In this document: one piece after another, positions 12,153-25,166 of the stretch
How positions within the stretch are numbered: position 1 is the stretch's first letter
Layout of the letters: the number at the start of each line of letters is the position of its first letter
NCBI GenBank assembly: GCA_022453515.1
Contig: JAJNNY010000007.1
Coordinates: 434,001 to 498,000, forward strand
Source: Astrocystis sublimbata
Taxonomy: Eukaryota; Ascomycota; Sordariomycetes; Xylariales; Xylariaceae
Direction: 5' to 3'
Length of the DNA: 64,000 nt
Notes under the pieces: model-generated
What the model saw: only the letters and a program-made list of their open reading frames with translations
Database searches by the model: none
What the model was told of the DNA's origin: nothing
Program-made: the position numbers and the translations under genes

Positions 12153-13266
12153 CTTGCTTTTGTATCTCAGCTATTGTGGGGGGCTACCCCTGCGACGACA
12201 GGGAACATGACTGTGCAATCGTTGAATATCAAGTTCGACTGGACAGGAACTTGATTCGTATACTACCTTATACCTACCATATGCACCTGATATCAACGCA
12301 AAGCGAGGCACGGATGTACAGTTCAATATTGGGCATTTAGGATAGCTCATGTGGTCATATGATTTACACCAAAAAAAATAAAGGTTCCAGTCTCTCTCAT
12401 CCTTCCGCTACCCCAATACATCCATCCCACTTTAAGTCCTTAAAGGAGATTTTCTCAACCACCCCCCTTCGGCGAATTTTACTATAGTCACTCGATGAGC
12501 AGCCTATTGCCTGTACGATACGAATAGTCAGTATGCTTGGTCTTCAACAGAGAGACTGCTAATGCGCCATCATGCATGCGTTATTGAGACCACTTGCAGC
12601 TGAGGCGAACCTCGGGGGCTGAAACGTTGCCGATCCCGAAAGCAAGAACTTACCTAGGTAGAAGCCAGGCACGCCAACGCCAGGCAGGTCAAGGTCGGGT
12701 CAGGTCTCAAGGCCACGTGGTTACGGCGAATTTATATCGTCTATGCAATAAGCCAATGATACCAACCTCACATTCAGAAGAACCGATTTCGTACCAAGTT
12801 CATTTCAAATCCTCTATTGCCTTTGGGGTATGATGCACTGGCAATATTCGAATGAGGCCCTTACCTAGCATGCTAGGCTCGCTACCTAAGGTTAGAACAT
12901 CACACAAGTAAGCTGGGAGTGGTGCAGCTAACTGCGAGGTAGCCTACTAAGCAATAACACAGTAAGATTGCACCTCGAGCAAAAAAACAGTTGAATAAAG
13001 CTAGACACGTTCTAGAAGATGCCGCTAATCAGCCGGCCAACGACTCGATTGTTTTGCCTGACAATACGTAGTAGAGGGTACGTAGGCGAGGCACAGTAGG
13101 CAAACGAACACATGGAGCCCACCGCAACATATTCCCAAATTCTATCTTTCCGTCCGGCCAATGCCGCTGGAAGGATCTAATTATTTGTAGCAATTATAGG
13201 GGGCTCTCGGCGCGCCGTTATCGGCAGTCGGCGGGGTCTATTGGTGGAGAGCGAAGCGAAGCTGGT

Positions 13267-13287
13267 ATGATTGATTGATTGATTGAT
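13267..13287. repeat. ATTG/GATT tetranucleotide repeat
   Basis: About five GATT units, roughly 70-90 bp upstream of the amidohydrolase ATG, probably in its 5' leader or core promoter. Confidence 0.8.
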
Positions 13288-13356
13288 GCTTTAGGGCGCG
13301 GTACAAATGAGTTGTCGGACAAGACAACCGAATGAGTATATCGAACAGTTCTCTGA

Positions 13357-15305
13357 ATGGCTACTATATTCCATAACGGGCGATTCTTCCAGTCCGGCAC
13401 CCGGGGAGAAAGCCACACATTCGCCGAGTGCTTGCTGGTCGATGGATCCGGCAGGATTGTCCATGCAGGCTCGTTGGCCGACGATGCAATACAGCAGGCC
13501 CAGACGCACGGCGCCACGAGACAAGACCTCGACGGTCGCATTGTGCTTCCAGGCTTCATCGATGGCCATATGCACTTATTGATGTTTGGCCAATCGCTGC
13601 AGAAGGCCGGCCTAGAGAAATGCAAGAATCTAGATGACATCAGAAAGACCCTGAAGGATTTCGCGTGAGTACCACCAGTAGGCCCTCTCTTCGGCTCATC
13701 CCAGCCTGCAATATTGTCGTAGGGTCAGACAGATAGTGCACACCTATAGTCGCGAAGTATCTCACTGGTATGAGAAATTACTGATTTGAACTCATGATGA
13801 AGTGCGGCGCATCCGTCCGCTTCGCGTATAATGGCAAAGGGATGGATGCACTCGATGACGGACGGTAGAGCTCTTGCCTGCATGATTGACGATATTGACC
13901 CGAGACCTATCTTCATCGACTCTAAAGATCTCCATTTTACATGGTGCAATACTGCGGCCTTGGAGGTTAGTGCGCTGGAGTTTCTTATCCAACTTTCGGT
14001 ATGTCTTTTGAGTCACGAATTGCCCAAGGGGTCATATTCTGCTCCTGGGACAGCTGCGAGCTCCCAAAAGACAAAGATAGCCAACTTCCTATAACTAAAA
14101 CCATGAATGAAACCCATTAACACCGGTGTGATGAATAGGATATGGGTGTACAGGACATGCCCAACCCTGAAGGGGGAGAAATACACCGCGACGAAGATGG
14201 GAAGCCCTCGGGTTTGCTGTCGGAGTCTGCAGCCGTGACCATTGTATGGCCGCACATCGCCAAAGTCGCGCCTATGGAGGAAAAGCTAGCAGCCATACGG
14301 CGTGCAGTAGAGGCCTACAACGCCGCCGGCTACACGGGGCTGGTGGAAATGGCAATGGACGAGAACGGATGGGACGCTTTGCAGACATTTCGTCAGCAGG
14401 AAGCAGCACCCGCGCGCATGCGATTCGCAGTACACTGGCTCATCACGCCACGCAAGAGTGAGGCCGAGAATCTGGCGCAGGTCGATCGGGCCATCGAGCT
14501 CAACCGACAGTTCAATGCAGACACAACGCCAGACTGTCGAGTGGTGGGCATTAAAGTTATTGGAGATGGAATCATCGATGGTTGCACCGCTGGTCTGACA
14601 GAGCCTTACTCGTCGAACGGGGTGACATGTGAGCCCATCTGGTCACCGAGGGAGCTCGCTCCCGTCGTCAAGAAGGCAGATGCAGCGGGGTTGCAGTGCG
14701 CCATTCATGCCATAGGCGACAAGACGATCAGAGCAGCGATCGACGCTCTAGAGCAGAACGCGACGCCTGGGCGCCGGCATCGCATCGAGCATTTGGAGCT
14801 GGCATCTCCCGAAGACGCTGCGCGGCTGGGAAGACTAGGCATCACTGCGTCGATTCAACCCGTACACGCAGATCCTGCCATCCTCCGTGCCTGGCCGACG
14901 CTGCTGGGGCCGTCGCGCTGCGGGCGCGCCTTTGCCTACAGCGACTTCGCTGCAGGTGGCGCGGTGCTCGCCCTGGGCTCGGACGCGCCCACGGCACCGC
15001 ACTCGCCGCTGACCAACTGTTACACGGCCACGACAAGGCGATCGGCACGTGAGCCCCATCTGGAGGATCGCGTGAATCCTCACTTCGCGCTGGATCTGGC
15101 GGCGGCCATCGCAGCGGGCACGGCGGGCTCGGCGTACAGCTGCTTCGCCGACGGCTGGGCGGGCCAGCTGAAGGCTGGGCTCTCGGCGGATTTCGCGGTG
15201 GTCAATATGGAGTGGACTGCCGACCAGCTGCTGCAGGCGAAGATCGAGCAGACGTGGGTTCTCGGGCGAAAGGTGTTCGATGCCAAATCGGCCGCGTCAT
15301 CTTAG
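13357..15305 (+). CDS. Amidohydrolase family 3 protein (YtcJ-like metal hydrolase)
   Basis: A metal-dependent hydrolase of the amidohydrolase superfamily; substrate unknown. Exons are 13357-13664, 13803-13965 and 14139-15305, giving 545 residues. Intron 1 (138 nt, GTGAGT...AAG) and intron 2 (173 nt, GTTAGT...TAG) each restore family sequence: intron 1 joins KDFA to AAHPSASRIMAKGW, and intron 2 joins NTAALE to DMGVQDMPNP. The metal ligands HxH are H71 and H73 in GFIDGHMH. Other superfamily residues visible are Lys in VVGIKVIGDG, His in CAIHAIGDK and HRIEHLE, and Asp in LALGSDAPTAPHSPL. There is no signal peptide, so it is probably cytosolic. It stands alone between two promoters and no neighbour hints at a pathway. 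The ATG at 13357 is the first in frame and matches the usual start just before the N-terminal beta-sandwich segment. Confidence 0.93.
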
Positions 15306-16962
15306 GACCATGGCGCAACGTGGGGGAGGACAATGACCAAGAAGCACAGACTTCAACATCCCTGGGCCTTGGATGCGTGCTCGCGCTCCCTTCGTTGCTC
15401 GGGTAATGTGTTCGTCAGGGTAGATTTGACTTGGACGTCTCCTATATACGTGTAAATTCGAGAGTGGTCAGCTGCCGTGACATCTCACAAGGCAATCGGT
15501 CTTGTCTTGTCTGTGCTTCGCGAAGGCGTGTTTCCGTGCCGCGAAAGACGTGCTCTTATAACCTGGCGTGGAAGATTGTTTTGTTTGAATCGTCGTCAGC
15601 CCACCTGAGAAATTGCGACAATCAAAGGTTTGTATAACACCACCGTTGAGCGACGTACGCGAGGTCAGTTGGGCAGCAAAGAGAAGCCAGTCACCGCTGT
15701 TTGGACCCGTTCCCGAGTCGCCCGCTCCGTGGCAATGGCTCGCAGGCCCACGAAACATGGCGGGGTTTGGTGCAACCTAGGCGCCGAGACGCTGTCATGG
15801 CTTCGGAGCAACATCTCTTTGTCGCAGCGGCTCGAATGGGTCGTGGAATGAGAGCCAGCCCACTATGGGACCCCGCTGCCGAGTCGCCGAGCCGAACTAT
15901 GTTCGTGGACTAATACAGGCTCAGCCACTGCCAATGGAATGGCATCGACAATGCGGAGGGCGTTGGCGCTGGTGACGACGACGTGCTTACTGGCCGTCTC
16001 GACTGGGACGTGGGACATGGGACACTCGATGGTTGATTCGTGGCTATGTATGATACATGAGCCTGCTTTGGAGCTCGCATCCGATGCAGATAAGAATCGT
16101 AAGATACAAGATCACGCTCTCAATTGCAATTTGGCACTGATGCGCTCTCCCCGGTTTCCGGTGCCGGCATGGTGCGTGTTCGGTCGAGGGTGGAGCAACC
16201 GCCTCCGATAGGTCGCGGCATGCTGATATTCTGATTCGAGTCAAGATAAACCGCTGTGGTCTGCAGGCGCATGGCTTGAAGGTGGGGGTGGGCTGACATC
16301 CACGGCCTTCTCACACATTCTGTTCCATTCAAGGTTGTCTCTCTAAGTACATACTAGTAGGATGAAGCAGCTTGGGGGTCTCGTTGTACTACTGGGTAGG
16401 GTAATCGAGGCCTCGACCACTCACAGCAGGCTTTACCTACTGGTGAACTTGGCTTGTCTACGCTGTTGTCATACTTACCTCATTGCCCATTCCCAGTCTC
16501 TCTGGTGCGAGGGGTATTCACTCCTTCGTCCATGTCATAGGGGCTACGAAGTACCAGAATCCAATCGAGGCGCGGCCCACGCTGGTCTACTTGGCGGGTG
16601 GTTGGCAATCGTCCCCGTGACCGCTTCATGATAGGATGGTAGCCAACACTCGTGGCTCTGCGCGGGGTTGCGCCACTAGATCGCATGGTCGAGTTCACCC
16701 CGGGGAAGCATGGATGCATGCAATGTATCATGCATGTTGTCGTGGGACGATACATCCCGAGGGATAGAGAGTGACGACCGGCCAGATGGGAATGTGGAAC
16801 AACTGGAACAGGACAGTATATCTTGAGCTTCCCACTATGCCCTTTGTCCATCTTCTTTCAACTCTTAACCCTCTTTGATTCATGCCCCCCTCCACACTCG
16901 AGATACCCTAACTCTTGAATTACTTTTCCGAACTACTCATTTCCTGGCTTGTACGCACTTGA
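15306..16962. other. Spacer upstream of the ENA-type ATPase
   Basis: Downstream region of the amidohydrolase and promoter region of the P-type ATPase. It holds the doubtful secreted-type ORF at 15939-16211 and two GCCAAG hexamers on the minus strand (16448-16453 and 16590-16595), which match the PacC core GCCARG. Other open frames show no recognisable protein. Confidence 0.5.
15939..16211 (+). CDS. Doubtful small ORF with a signal-peptide-like start
   Basis: An ATG-initiated 90-codon frame. Its first 25 residues (MASTMRRALALVTTTCLLAV and following) have the n-region, hydrophobic core and small residues of a secretion signal. The rest has four further cysteines but no motif I know. No intron signals extend it. 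It could be a small secreted protein or a chance frame in the spacer between the amidohydrolase and the P-ATPase. Confidence 0.17.
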   Translation: MASTMRRALALVTTTCLLAVSTGTWDMGHSMVDSWLCMIHEPALELASDADKNRKIQDHALNCNLALMRSPRFPVPAWCVFGRGWSNRLR

Positions 16963-19900
16963 ATGGGGACAGAAGACCAAATCATCGTCGAGGAGTCGAC
17001 TGAACCTCCTATATGTGGCCGAGATCGTTCTTCCGATGCCACACTCTCAGCAGCCAAGCTGAGATCTGACGATGGGGGTGTCGTTCGTGCGCCTCACACG
17101 TTATCTATCAACCAGATAGAGCAGCTACTCGGGACCAACGCGAGCCATGGCCTCTCACACACGGAGGCTGCTCGTCGTCTGGCCGAGTATGGCCCCAACA
17201 AGGTGAAGGCAGCTAAAGGCCTTTCTGCCTGGAAGATACTCCTGAGGCAGGTGTCTAACAGCTTGACTGTTGTGCTCATTCTCGTGATGGCCTTGTCTTT
17301 TGCAATCCATGACTATGCCGAGGGAGGTGTAATCACGGCTGTGATCGTACTCAACATTCTAGTTGGGTAAGTTCTTTTCTTTTTCTTTTTCGGTTCGTCG
17401 AACTGCCCAATCATGTACAAAGGTGGCTGACAAGCTTGCTTTTTATATCGGACCCGCAGATTCGTACAGGACTTTCGCGCTGAGAAGACCATTGAGGGAC
17501 TTCAAGCCTTGTCCGCCCCTAGCTGCAAAGTGATTAGGTCCCAGGTGGCCCTGGCCACGAAAGCTGAGCAGCTCGTGCTCGGCGATCTTGTCATGCTGAA
17601 CGTTGGTGACATCGTTCCGGCCGATCTTCGTTTGGTCTCCACGTTGAACCTGTCAACGGATGAGGCTCTCCTCACTGGCGAATCGGTGCCCATTAGCAAG
17701 CATTCGGATTGCGTCCTCGGCGATGCGGACATGCCTCTTGGCGATCGTGTGAACATGGTCTACTCAGCCAGCACCATCACACGAGGCCGCGGTACGGGCA
17801 TTGTGACAGCTACTGGTATGAACACAGAAGTCGGTCGAATTGCCGAGTTGCTCCGAGATGGTTCCAAGCCGAAAGGTGACAATGCATCTTGGTTCGCATC
17901 GTATTGGTTTCGCGTCAAGATGGGCACCCGAGGCATATTGGGCCTAGATGGGACACCTCTACAGGTGAAGCTTAGCAAGTTTGCTCTACTTCTTTTCGCG
18001 CTCGCCATTGTTCTTGCCATCATTGTTTTCTCGGCAAACCGCTTTGACATCGATGGTGATGTTCTCATTTACGGCATCTGTGTTGGTGTGGCCGTCATTC
18101 CCGAGTCTCTTATCGCCGTCCTCACCATTAGCATGGCCGTCGGGACCAAGGCCATGGCCAAAGGCAATGTCATTGTGAGGAAGCTATCGGTTCTCGAAGC
18201 TGTTGGTGGAGTTACCAATATCTGTTCCGACAAGACCGGGACGTTAACACAGGGAAAGATGATCGCAAGAAAAGTTTGGCTTCGTGATGGCTCTCTAGCT
18301 TCCGTCGAAGGTTGCACGCACCCTTTTGATCCGGCCAGTGGACATGTTGTCTGGAAGGACGACATACCTACTGCCTCGCTTACTCCATCCTTGATATCTA
18401 GACTACCCTCGAGCGCGAAGCAATTTGTGGACTGCATAGCTCTCTGCAACAATGCTACTGTGACTGATGGCAAGGTAGTCTTAGGTGGAAATGACACAGT
18501 TGAGACCTCGACTACATCCACCACTATCGTCTCGGATTGGACAGCTGTGGGAGAACCGACAGAGATTGCTCTTCAAGTATTTGCAATGCGATTTGGCGTG
18601 AGCAAAGACACCATCTCGCAAGCAAGTAAGAAGGTACTCATCACCGAGCACCCCTTCGATTCAACGTGTAAGCGCATGACGGTCATTTACGCTGAACCTT
18701 CGGGAAAGGATGTCGACGTATATACCAAGGGCGCCCTGGAGGCAATCATGCCGCTCCTGGACGCGTCCGAAGTCGTCAAAGCAGAGTTCACAGCCAAAGC
18801 CGAGTCCCTCGCTGCCGAAGGTCTCCGTGTGCTCTGCATTGCGCACAAAACCGCTCCGCACAGCGATGCCCTCAAAACTGACCGTGCCGCCGCTGAAGCC
18901 AAATTGATTCCTCTTGGCCTAGCCGGCTTGTACGACCCTCCTCGCTCGGAAACCGCCGGCGCTGTTCAAAAATGCAAGATCGCCGGCGTCTCGGTCCACA
19001 TGTTGACGGGTGACCATATCAAAACGGCCACAGCTATTGCGCATGAGGTTGGCATTCTAGATAACCTCACCGCAGCCGAGGCCGCCAACGCAATCATGCC
19101 TGCATCTGCATTTGATGTCCTTAGCAATGCCGAAGTGGACGCTCTTGACAAACTTCCACTTGTCTTGGCTCGCTGTAGTCCATCTACGAAAGTGCGAATG
19201 GTCGAGGCGATGCACCGACGTGGAGCGTATTGTGTGATGACCGGAGACGGCGTCAACGACTCTCCTGCCCTCAAAAAGGCGGATGTTGGTATTGCCATGG
19301 GCTTGAATGGCAGTGATGTAGCCAAGGAGGCTGCAGACATGGTCCTGACGGATGACAACTTTGCCTCAATTGTGACGGCCGTCGAAGAGGGGCGCAGGCT
19401 CTTTGACAACATCCAAAAGGTAAGAACAACAACCACCCCTCAATTAGCAGTACACGAGTGCAAGCACGCCAAAGCTAACGGTGCCTCCAGTTTATTCTTC
19501 ACCTACTGATATCGAACATTGCCCAAGTACTGCTCCTCCTCATAGGTCTAGCTTACAAGGACAAAGACAACCAATCCGTTTTCCCTCTCTCCCCAATCGA
19601 GATCCTGTGGGCCAACCTGATAACGTCTTCCTTCCTGGCCCTGGGCCTTGGTCTCGAAGAGGCGCAACCCGATATCATGCAGCGAGCCCCGCACAACCTC
19701 AGGATAGGCGTCTTCACACGGGAGATCATTATCGACAAGTTTGCATACGGGTTCTTCATGGGATCGCTGTGTATCTTCGCGTTCGCCTTTGTCTCCTACG
19801 GACCGAAAGACTACGCGGTGTCCCTGATGAGCTCGACGGACTGCAATCAGGGGTATACAGCCATGTGCGACCCCGTGTATCGTGCCCGTGCGACGACTTT

Positions 19901-20261
19901 TGCTACACTCAGCTTCCTGTTGTTGTTTACGGCATGGGAGGTAAAGCATTTCACCCGCTCACTGTTCCGCATGTATCCGGAGGAGTTTCACGGTCCGTTC
20001 TCTGTCGTGCGCACCGTGCTGCGTAACAGGTTTCTGTTCTGGGCTGTGGTGGCAGGCTTTCTGGTCACCTTCCCTGTCGTTTACATCCCTGTCGTGAACC
20101 GCGTGGTTTTCAAGCACACCGCTATCGGCTGGGAGTGGGGGGTTGTTGCTGCTGCCGTCGTCGTATACATAGCGCTCGTCGAGGCCTGGAAGGCCATGAA
20201 GCGGCACCGTATTTGCAAAAAGACACGCAGTTCGCCATCTACTCCTTTTTCTACTGTATAA
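16963..20261 (+). CDS. ENA-type (P-type IID) Na+/K+ exporting ATPase
   Basis: Fungal IID pumps export Na+ (and often K+) at the plasma membrane and give tolerance to salt and alkaline pH. Exons are 16963-17366, 17460-19419 and 19491-20261, for 1044 residues; introns are 93 and 71 nt with GTAAG donors. In order: an N-terminal cation-ATPase domain with LSHTEAARRLAEYGPN; the TGES loop; the IID-typical insert NASWFASYWFRVKMGTRG; the PES motif in VIPESLIAVL; the phosphorylation loop with catalytic Asp at about residue 392 in SDKTGTLTQGKM; the nucleotide-binding domain; TGD and GDGVND (about 728); and C-terminal membrane helices encoded by exon 3. The GKM after DKTGTLTQ and the insert set it apart from SERCA and PMR1 pumps. 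Ion specificity is inferred from subfamily. Two PacC-like hexamers lie upstream. Confidence 0.95.
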
Positions 20262-21590
20262 CAGTGAAGATGAAGGTGGCGTAAACTTGTTTCAGGTAAT
20301 GTGGCGAACCTGCCGTCCACTTTCTAGATGATACAAACGTTACCTATGTTTGTTTGGAGCACATGTCAGATAGCTAAGAATTCAGGTCAATTGGGTCAGA
20401 ATGGAACTTGTCTTGTCGAATCGAAGTTTTGCGGTCTACACAGTGTAGTCTAAATGTTTATAGATGTAACCAGCGTCATGCCCTGACTTTAGCAACGCAA
20501 CACCTTAACTCCAGAGCAACTTGACTCGCGTACCTACCTGAGATAATATTTCACCTTGTTAATTTTATAATGCAAGTCTTGTGTGCCAGCTCCGGCCTAT
20601 CATGGTCGAATGCCAGTTGTCATGTAGAGCCGAACATTTTATACCCAAGCGACAAGAAGAACATTCCATGTCCAAGAATTTCCAACTGGTGAAAATCCGG
20701 GTCAAACACTTATCGACAGTACCAGTAGTAGTGTTGGTCTAGTTAGGTATCTCATAGATATTGGCGATATCTACTTACTGCGCTTTATGATTTTCGACCT
20801 TCACCCTATACATTTCAAAAATACCATCAAAATGACTTGATTCAAGATTCAACAACTAGATATTAATACCTCAAACGACTGGGGAGGAGAAGGTGTGTTT
20901 GGGAACAGGGGAAAAGAAGCATTGTTTGAACTTCGACCCCTCTATAACAGTGTTGAATCCAAGGATAGATTTCAGATCATAATTATTGTCTAGTAACTTT
21001 CGTTACCTTGACTTCCCTCCACAGCCCCGACTCACCTAAAAGAAATCAGACTGCAATAAGCAGTTCATCGCCTATTCCTGGTCTAAGGATCTTTGATATT
21101 CACGGATCGAACTAACCTGACTGTTTCGAATGTTGCTCTTCATAAGCCAGAAAAGTGAAACGCAGAGGCATATATAGTAACACATTAAGAGGTGGGATGA
21201 ACAGTCACGGCGTATTTAGCGCTCTAAGCATAATCGTCAAGCTTATAGACTCGATTGTGCTACCGTATTGACAGCCTCATAAGGCGGCTTGTAGGTGATT
21301 AGTTTGCTAGCGCAATCAACTACTTTTTTTCCACAGCCTCGGCTGGATTCAACAGAAAATACTCTTACTAATCGTTTCGTAACAGATTGAATCGATTTCC
21401 ACCTACTTACACAGCCCCAAATTTTGTTTCCCGCCTTGTCGAGATGATTTTACATTGCCAGATGAGTCGGGCTTGGTGACAAACAGGTCAACCTCCCAGT
21501 CCCCGGGCATTCCATGCTACAAGTAAAGTCGGGGCACCCCAACCACTGATACTCTGTCAAATGATGCAAGGACACCAAGGTATTGGTGCT
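20262..21590. other. Convergent A+T-rich spacer
   Basis: Lies between the 3' ends of the ENA-type ATPase and the small BTB gene. It is visibly A+T-rich, has no open frame worth reporting, and presumably contains both polyadenylation regions. I see no repeat or mobile-element structure. Confidence 0.6.
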
Positions 21591-23158
21591 TTAGTCCTCG
21601 CTCTCAGGTTCCTCCGGTCGGTTGCTGTCAATGCCAGCACTGTCACGCTGCTCCTGAATTTCGTGTTGGGTAGGTGTGTCATCAAGATCAACGACATGCT
21701 CGGACGAAGACGCCGCAGACTTCTGTCGCCACACTTCCATTTCTCTTGTAGCCTCTATGCCGCATGTATCGGCTTGGCGGGACATCCAGCACACTGTTGT
21801 TGCACGAAGAAAGTCAGAGGTCAGCAACGGACTTCAACCTTTTCAATTTTGGAGAATAGAGGGTTGCGCTCTCTCTCCTTTGTGATAATATGGCATTGGA
21901 CCACGGAAGGTGAGTTTATATAAGACCACTTACTGATACTGGGGTGTAGTGGTACAACCATCTCTTGCAAGCAAGCCGCAACGGACTCGCGGAAGCCGAG
22001 GTTGCAATTGTCGTGCGACATGTGTGGCACCCATTCTTTGCCGACAAACGGGTGGATCTTGATCGCATCGAGATTGTTCTTCAGAAACTCGATACTTCCT
22101 GTAAATTTCTCCGGCTCGGGTATAGGGAAGAGCCCGGCTTTGGCCAATCCAGGAATGACTGAACCCAGCATCATGGCTTCGCACGCTTCACTATCCTTGC
22201 CAACTTTGCACGATGTGCCGCGCTCAGTGCTTCCAGACGAAAGAGCCTCAATCGGTCGCTTTACAGCATCCAGCATCTTAGTAATGGTAGAGAAGCGTGT
22301 CTCAACAGTTACCTCTATCTTGAAATTAGTACTCAATGTCTAACGAATATCGGTCGCAAATGTGGCTCTTACCAAATAGGTCACTAGGCATCAGCATGTC
22401 CTCCAGAGGCTGTCCGGAGACATTGACGATTTTTCCATCCCCATTGATCTTGGCGCTCACTATGAGAGCATCAACGGTCTCTCTGAATAGCTTTAGGTCA
22501 CCAAAGGTCCAAGCAACACTGATACCAAACCTCGGAGTCAGCTCAAATTTCAATCCGCCGAGACATTTGCTTCAAAAGTGGCGTTGTGTGGGACGGAGCG
22601 GGGAATAGATACGCACTGGAGAGCCTTGTGACATTCAGTAAAGCAATAAGCCTCACCAACAAAGTTGGCAAGACTTGCGGACCATTGAGCAGCCCAAGGA
22701 TACAAGATATGGGTGCACTCATAATGACAAGCACTTGTGCACATCTCATACAGCGCATCCAAAGTTGGCTCCTCAGGTACGTGCTTGAAACCATAGTGGA
22801 CGATGTGAAATAGGACGGCAAGAGCATCGGGACTGCCAGAAAGCGTCAATGTGTCGAGGTCGCCATGCTTGGCGTTGAGACCACTATCTCGACCCAGCAT
22901 AGAACGCCACATACGAGACGCAGTCGCCAGAGCAGACGCACAAACCATGTAGACAGCGGGGGCGCCATCTGAAGTCTCGATGACAACTTCCAGGTCGGCA
23001 TTATCATGAAATTCAATTCTGACGGCATGCACCTCAGAAACTGTATCCGTCTCGGGGATCGGAGTCAGCGAGCGAGGCCCAGTGGGTGTTTGTGCGTTAG
23101 CCTCCGGGCTCAAAGGCTCAGCAGGAGAGGCTGATGCCTCAACAGACGCAAGCGACAT
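21591..23158 (-). CDS. BTB/POZ-domain protein
   Basis: Fungal proteins of this type have an N-terminal BTB fold for dimerisation or Cullin-3 binding and an uncharacterised remainder. Exons are 23158-22617, 22518-22373, 22314-21934 and 21793-21591, for 423 residues; introns are 98, 58 and 140 nt with GTGCGT, GTAAGA and GTAAGT donors. The BTB-like region is about residues 45-160: DLEVVIETSDG, then VYMVCASALATASRMWRSML, then LSGSPDALAVLFHIVHYGFKH. The middle contains HVAWTFGDLKLFRETVDAL, joined across intron 1. The C-terminus is acidic and Gln/Ser-rich and looks disordered. The acceptor of intron 1 is uncertain: CGAG at 22532-22531 also keeps the frame and would add four residues. There is no signal peptide or membrane helix. 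The molecular partner is unknown. Confidence 0.88.
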
Positions 23159-25166
23159 TGCGAGGAGAAAGGTGGCTGGACACTGAGACGATGTGCTGCC
23201 TCTCGGTCAGTATTGGAAGCATGCGTTAACAAATTGGAAAGCGACAGTAGGATGAGAAGGGCAGGCAGCCGCTAGAGACTCTCATTCGAAGGTGGGTAGG
23301 TGTGAAGTGTAGGGTATTGAGCGGTGTTGAAGATGATTTACCTTGTGTTTCTTGGGTGTCAATGATTCTGGCCACTCAACTACGTTAGTCGCAGAACTCG
23401 GTCGGCCCCAAGCCGAGAAATGCACTTCAGAATTGAATTGGTATTTGGAGTAGGAAGAAGGATGAGATGTTGGGTAAAAGTATGAGCAAGGGACTAAGGC
23501 AGGCTGCTTACCTTTCACTGCACAGCTGCGTACTGGTTCGTGCAGATGGGGAAGCGTGACGAAATGTATGCCACCTGAGAAGGCAACAGGACGGGAGTGG
23601 AAGAGATTTGAGGGATGAGTCTAAGAGATGACTTGAACGAGGGTGCCAGGTAAAGTAAGGTACCAAGCAGGCAGCCTCGACTTTCGGGGGGGAGGGGAGT
23701 GGGGGAGGTGTGGACAAGTAGTTGCAGAGGGCAGGAATACCTGTTGGAAGAAGGTACGAAGGACTGTGTATGTTAATGAACGCAGGTAGAGCCGAGCCGG
23801 ATATCTCAAAGTCGTGAGCTACCTTGATGATGGTAAGAGTACCAAGGTACCTGCATGTAGGTAAGGTCCCGAGCTCTGCAACGAGGCCGGTCACCTTCTC
23901 AGTTGATACGGCGAGCCCTTAGGTGGCGACGTAGAGATCCGTTGCTTTGGCAGATACTGCCAGGTGCTGTTCTGTGAGCTTGCCGAGGTCGGTATGGGTC
24001 TAGTTATTGAGAGTTGGTAGGTAGCTGGTATGTACCTACCTACCTAAAGAGACTTGGGAAGAAGGGAAAGAACTTGCCGGACCTTAGAGGAACATACCCA
24101 CAGTATGTGTTTGGAAGCTCCTGCCTACTGTTTTTACATCTATGTAGAGCAGGCACCCTGGATGACTGCCGACCTCGGGGGTTACTCGAACAAGGTACAC
24201 GATAACTTACCTCTTGCACCAGGCTTTTATTATGTGCCTGCTTCGGGCCCCGGGATGTTATTGAACACGAGAGGAAGGAGCGGGACTCCAACCCAGGTAG
24301 GTAGGTCGGTAAAAGGGTAAATAAGTGCTTGCTTCACCTGGGCACTCCTCCATCACAAGATGAGCAGGTAGGTACCCAGGGAGAGGACCCGTATATGCTT
24401 TTCGAGGTGAGATGAGAGGCTTATGGCAGACACACTAGGTACATATCTACGCAAGAGATTTGTATACGTGAAATCCACTCTCCCACCCCATCGCCGTTCA
24501 ACCAGTTGGCAATACCTACTTAATTGAGCCAGTTCGATATTTAGAAAGGCAACATCACCCCGTAGAACCTAGGTACTTAGTAGTAGCAGTAGTGTGAAAG
24601 GCAGACCACCAGCTTGGGTGAAATCCGAAGATACGTTTTGAGACAAGTCGGGTTGGCCATCTGCTCGGGAACAGCAACGCAATTCTACAATTTTAATGGA
24701 TGAGAGGCTAGCTATTGCAGAGCATGAGACCTGCTCTCGGCCTCTCAAGCCCCCAGACTCCGGCCGTGCTTGCTTTTTAATCCTGGAGCTCGGGCATACT
24801 GAAAAGGATAATCGATCACAGAAGTCCATGTCATTAACAGATATGGGGTCAATCTAGAGAAATAGATTCGCTCGTCTATCAAGAAAGGCGCCCATCCACC
24901 ACGCTTATCATACAGAAAAACAGCACGTAAACGCACGCAGATGTTGCCTTGTTGCTCCTCCTAAAGAATAAAGCACGAAAACTGACGATAGCTGCTTCGA
25001 TCCATGACTCCGTAAGAAAAGCGGAATGCCTCCGCCCCCAAGTTGTTGTGCTCCAGTCAACAGATGTCAATACCGCCGTTCCATTACACACACCTGAACT
25101 AACACCACGATCTGAAGGGCTTAGTTTAGCCAATCGTCTTGAGGCGACCAAGCTCCCATGTTTTCT
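23159..25166. other. Spacer between two minus-strand genes
   Basis: Promoter and leader of the BTB gene and downstream region of Ubc6. Contains several TACCTACCTA/AGGTAGGTA motifs (about 23862, 24013-24046, 24294-24306, 24366, 24568). Open frames are short and unconvincing. A G-run at 23686-23705 is the only other simple tract noted. Confidence 0.55.

Larger units (their letters stand above)
11433..13356. other. Divergent intergenic region with a weak ORF
   Basis: This region separates the minus-strand mannosyltransferase and the plus-strand amidohydrolase, so it holds both promoters. It contains an A-rich run near 12371, a TACCTAGGTA motif at about 12652, and a GATT repeat at about 13267-13287. 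Other than the doubtful ORF at 11862-12152 I see no gene. Confidence 0.55.

Noticed and set aside
16480..16851. 123-codon ATG-initiated minus-strand frame
   Set aside because: It lies in the promoter region of the ENA-type pump, has no family likeness, and overlaps another open frame on the plus strand.
2295..20261. Laccase, amidohydrolase and transporter-like genes as a secondary-metabolite cluster
   Set aside because: No backbone synthase, tailoring set or cluster regulator is present. The pump is an ENA-type cation ATPase and the spacers are long.
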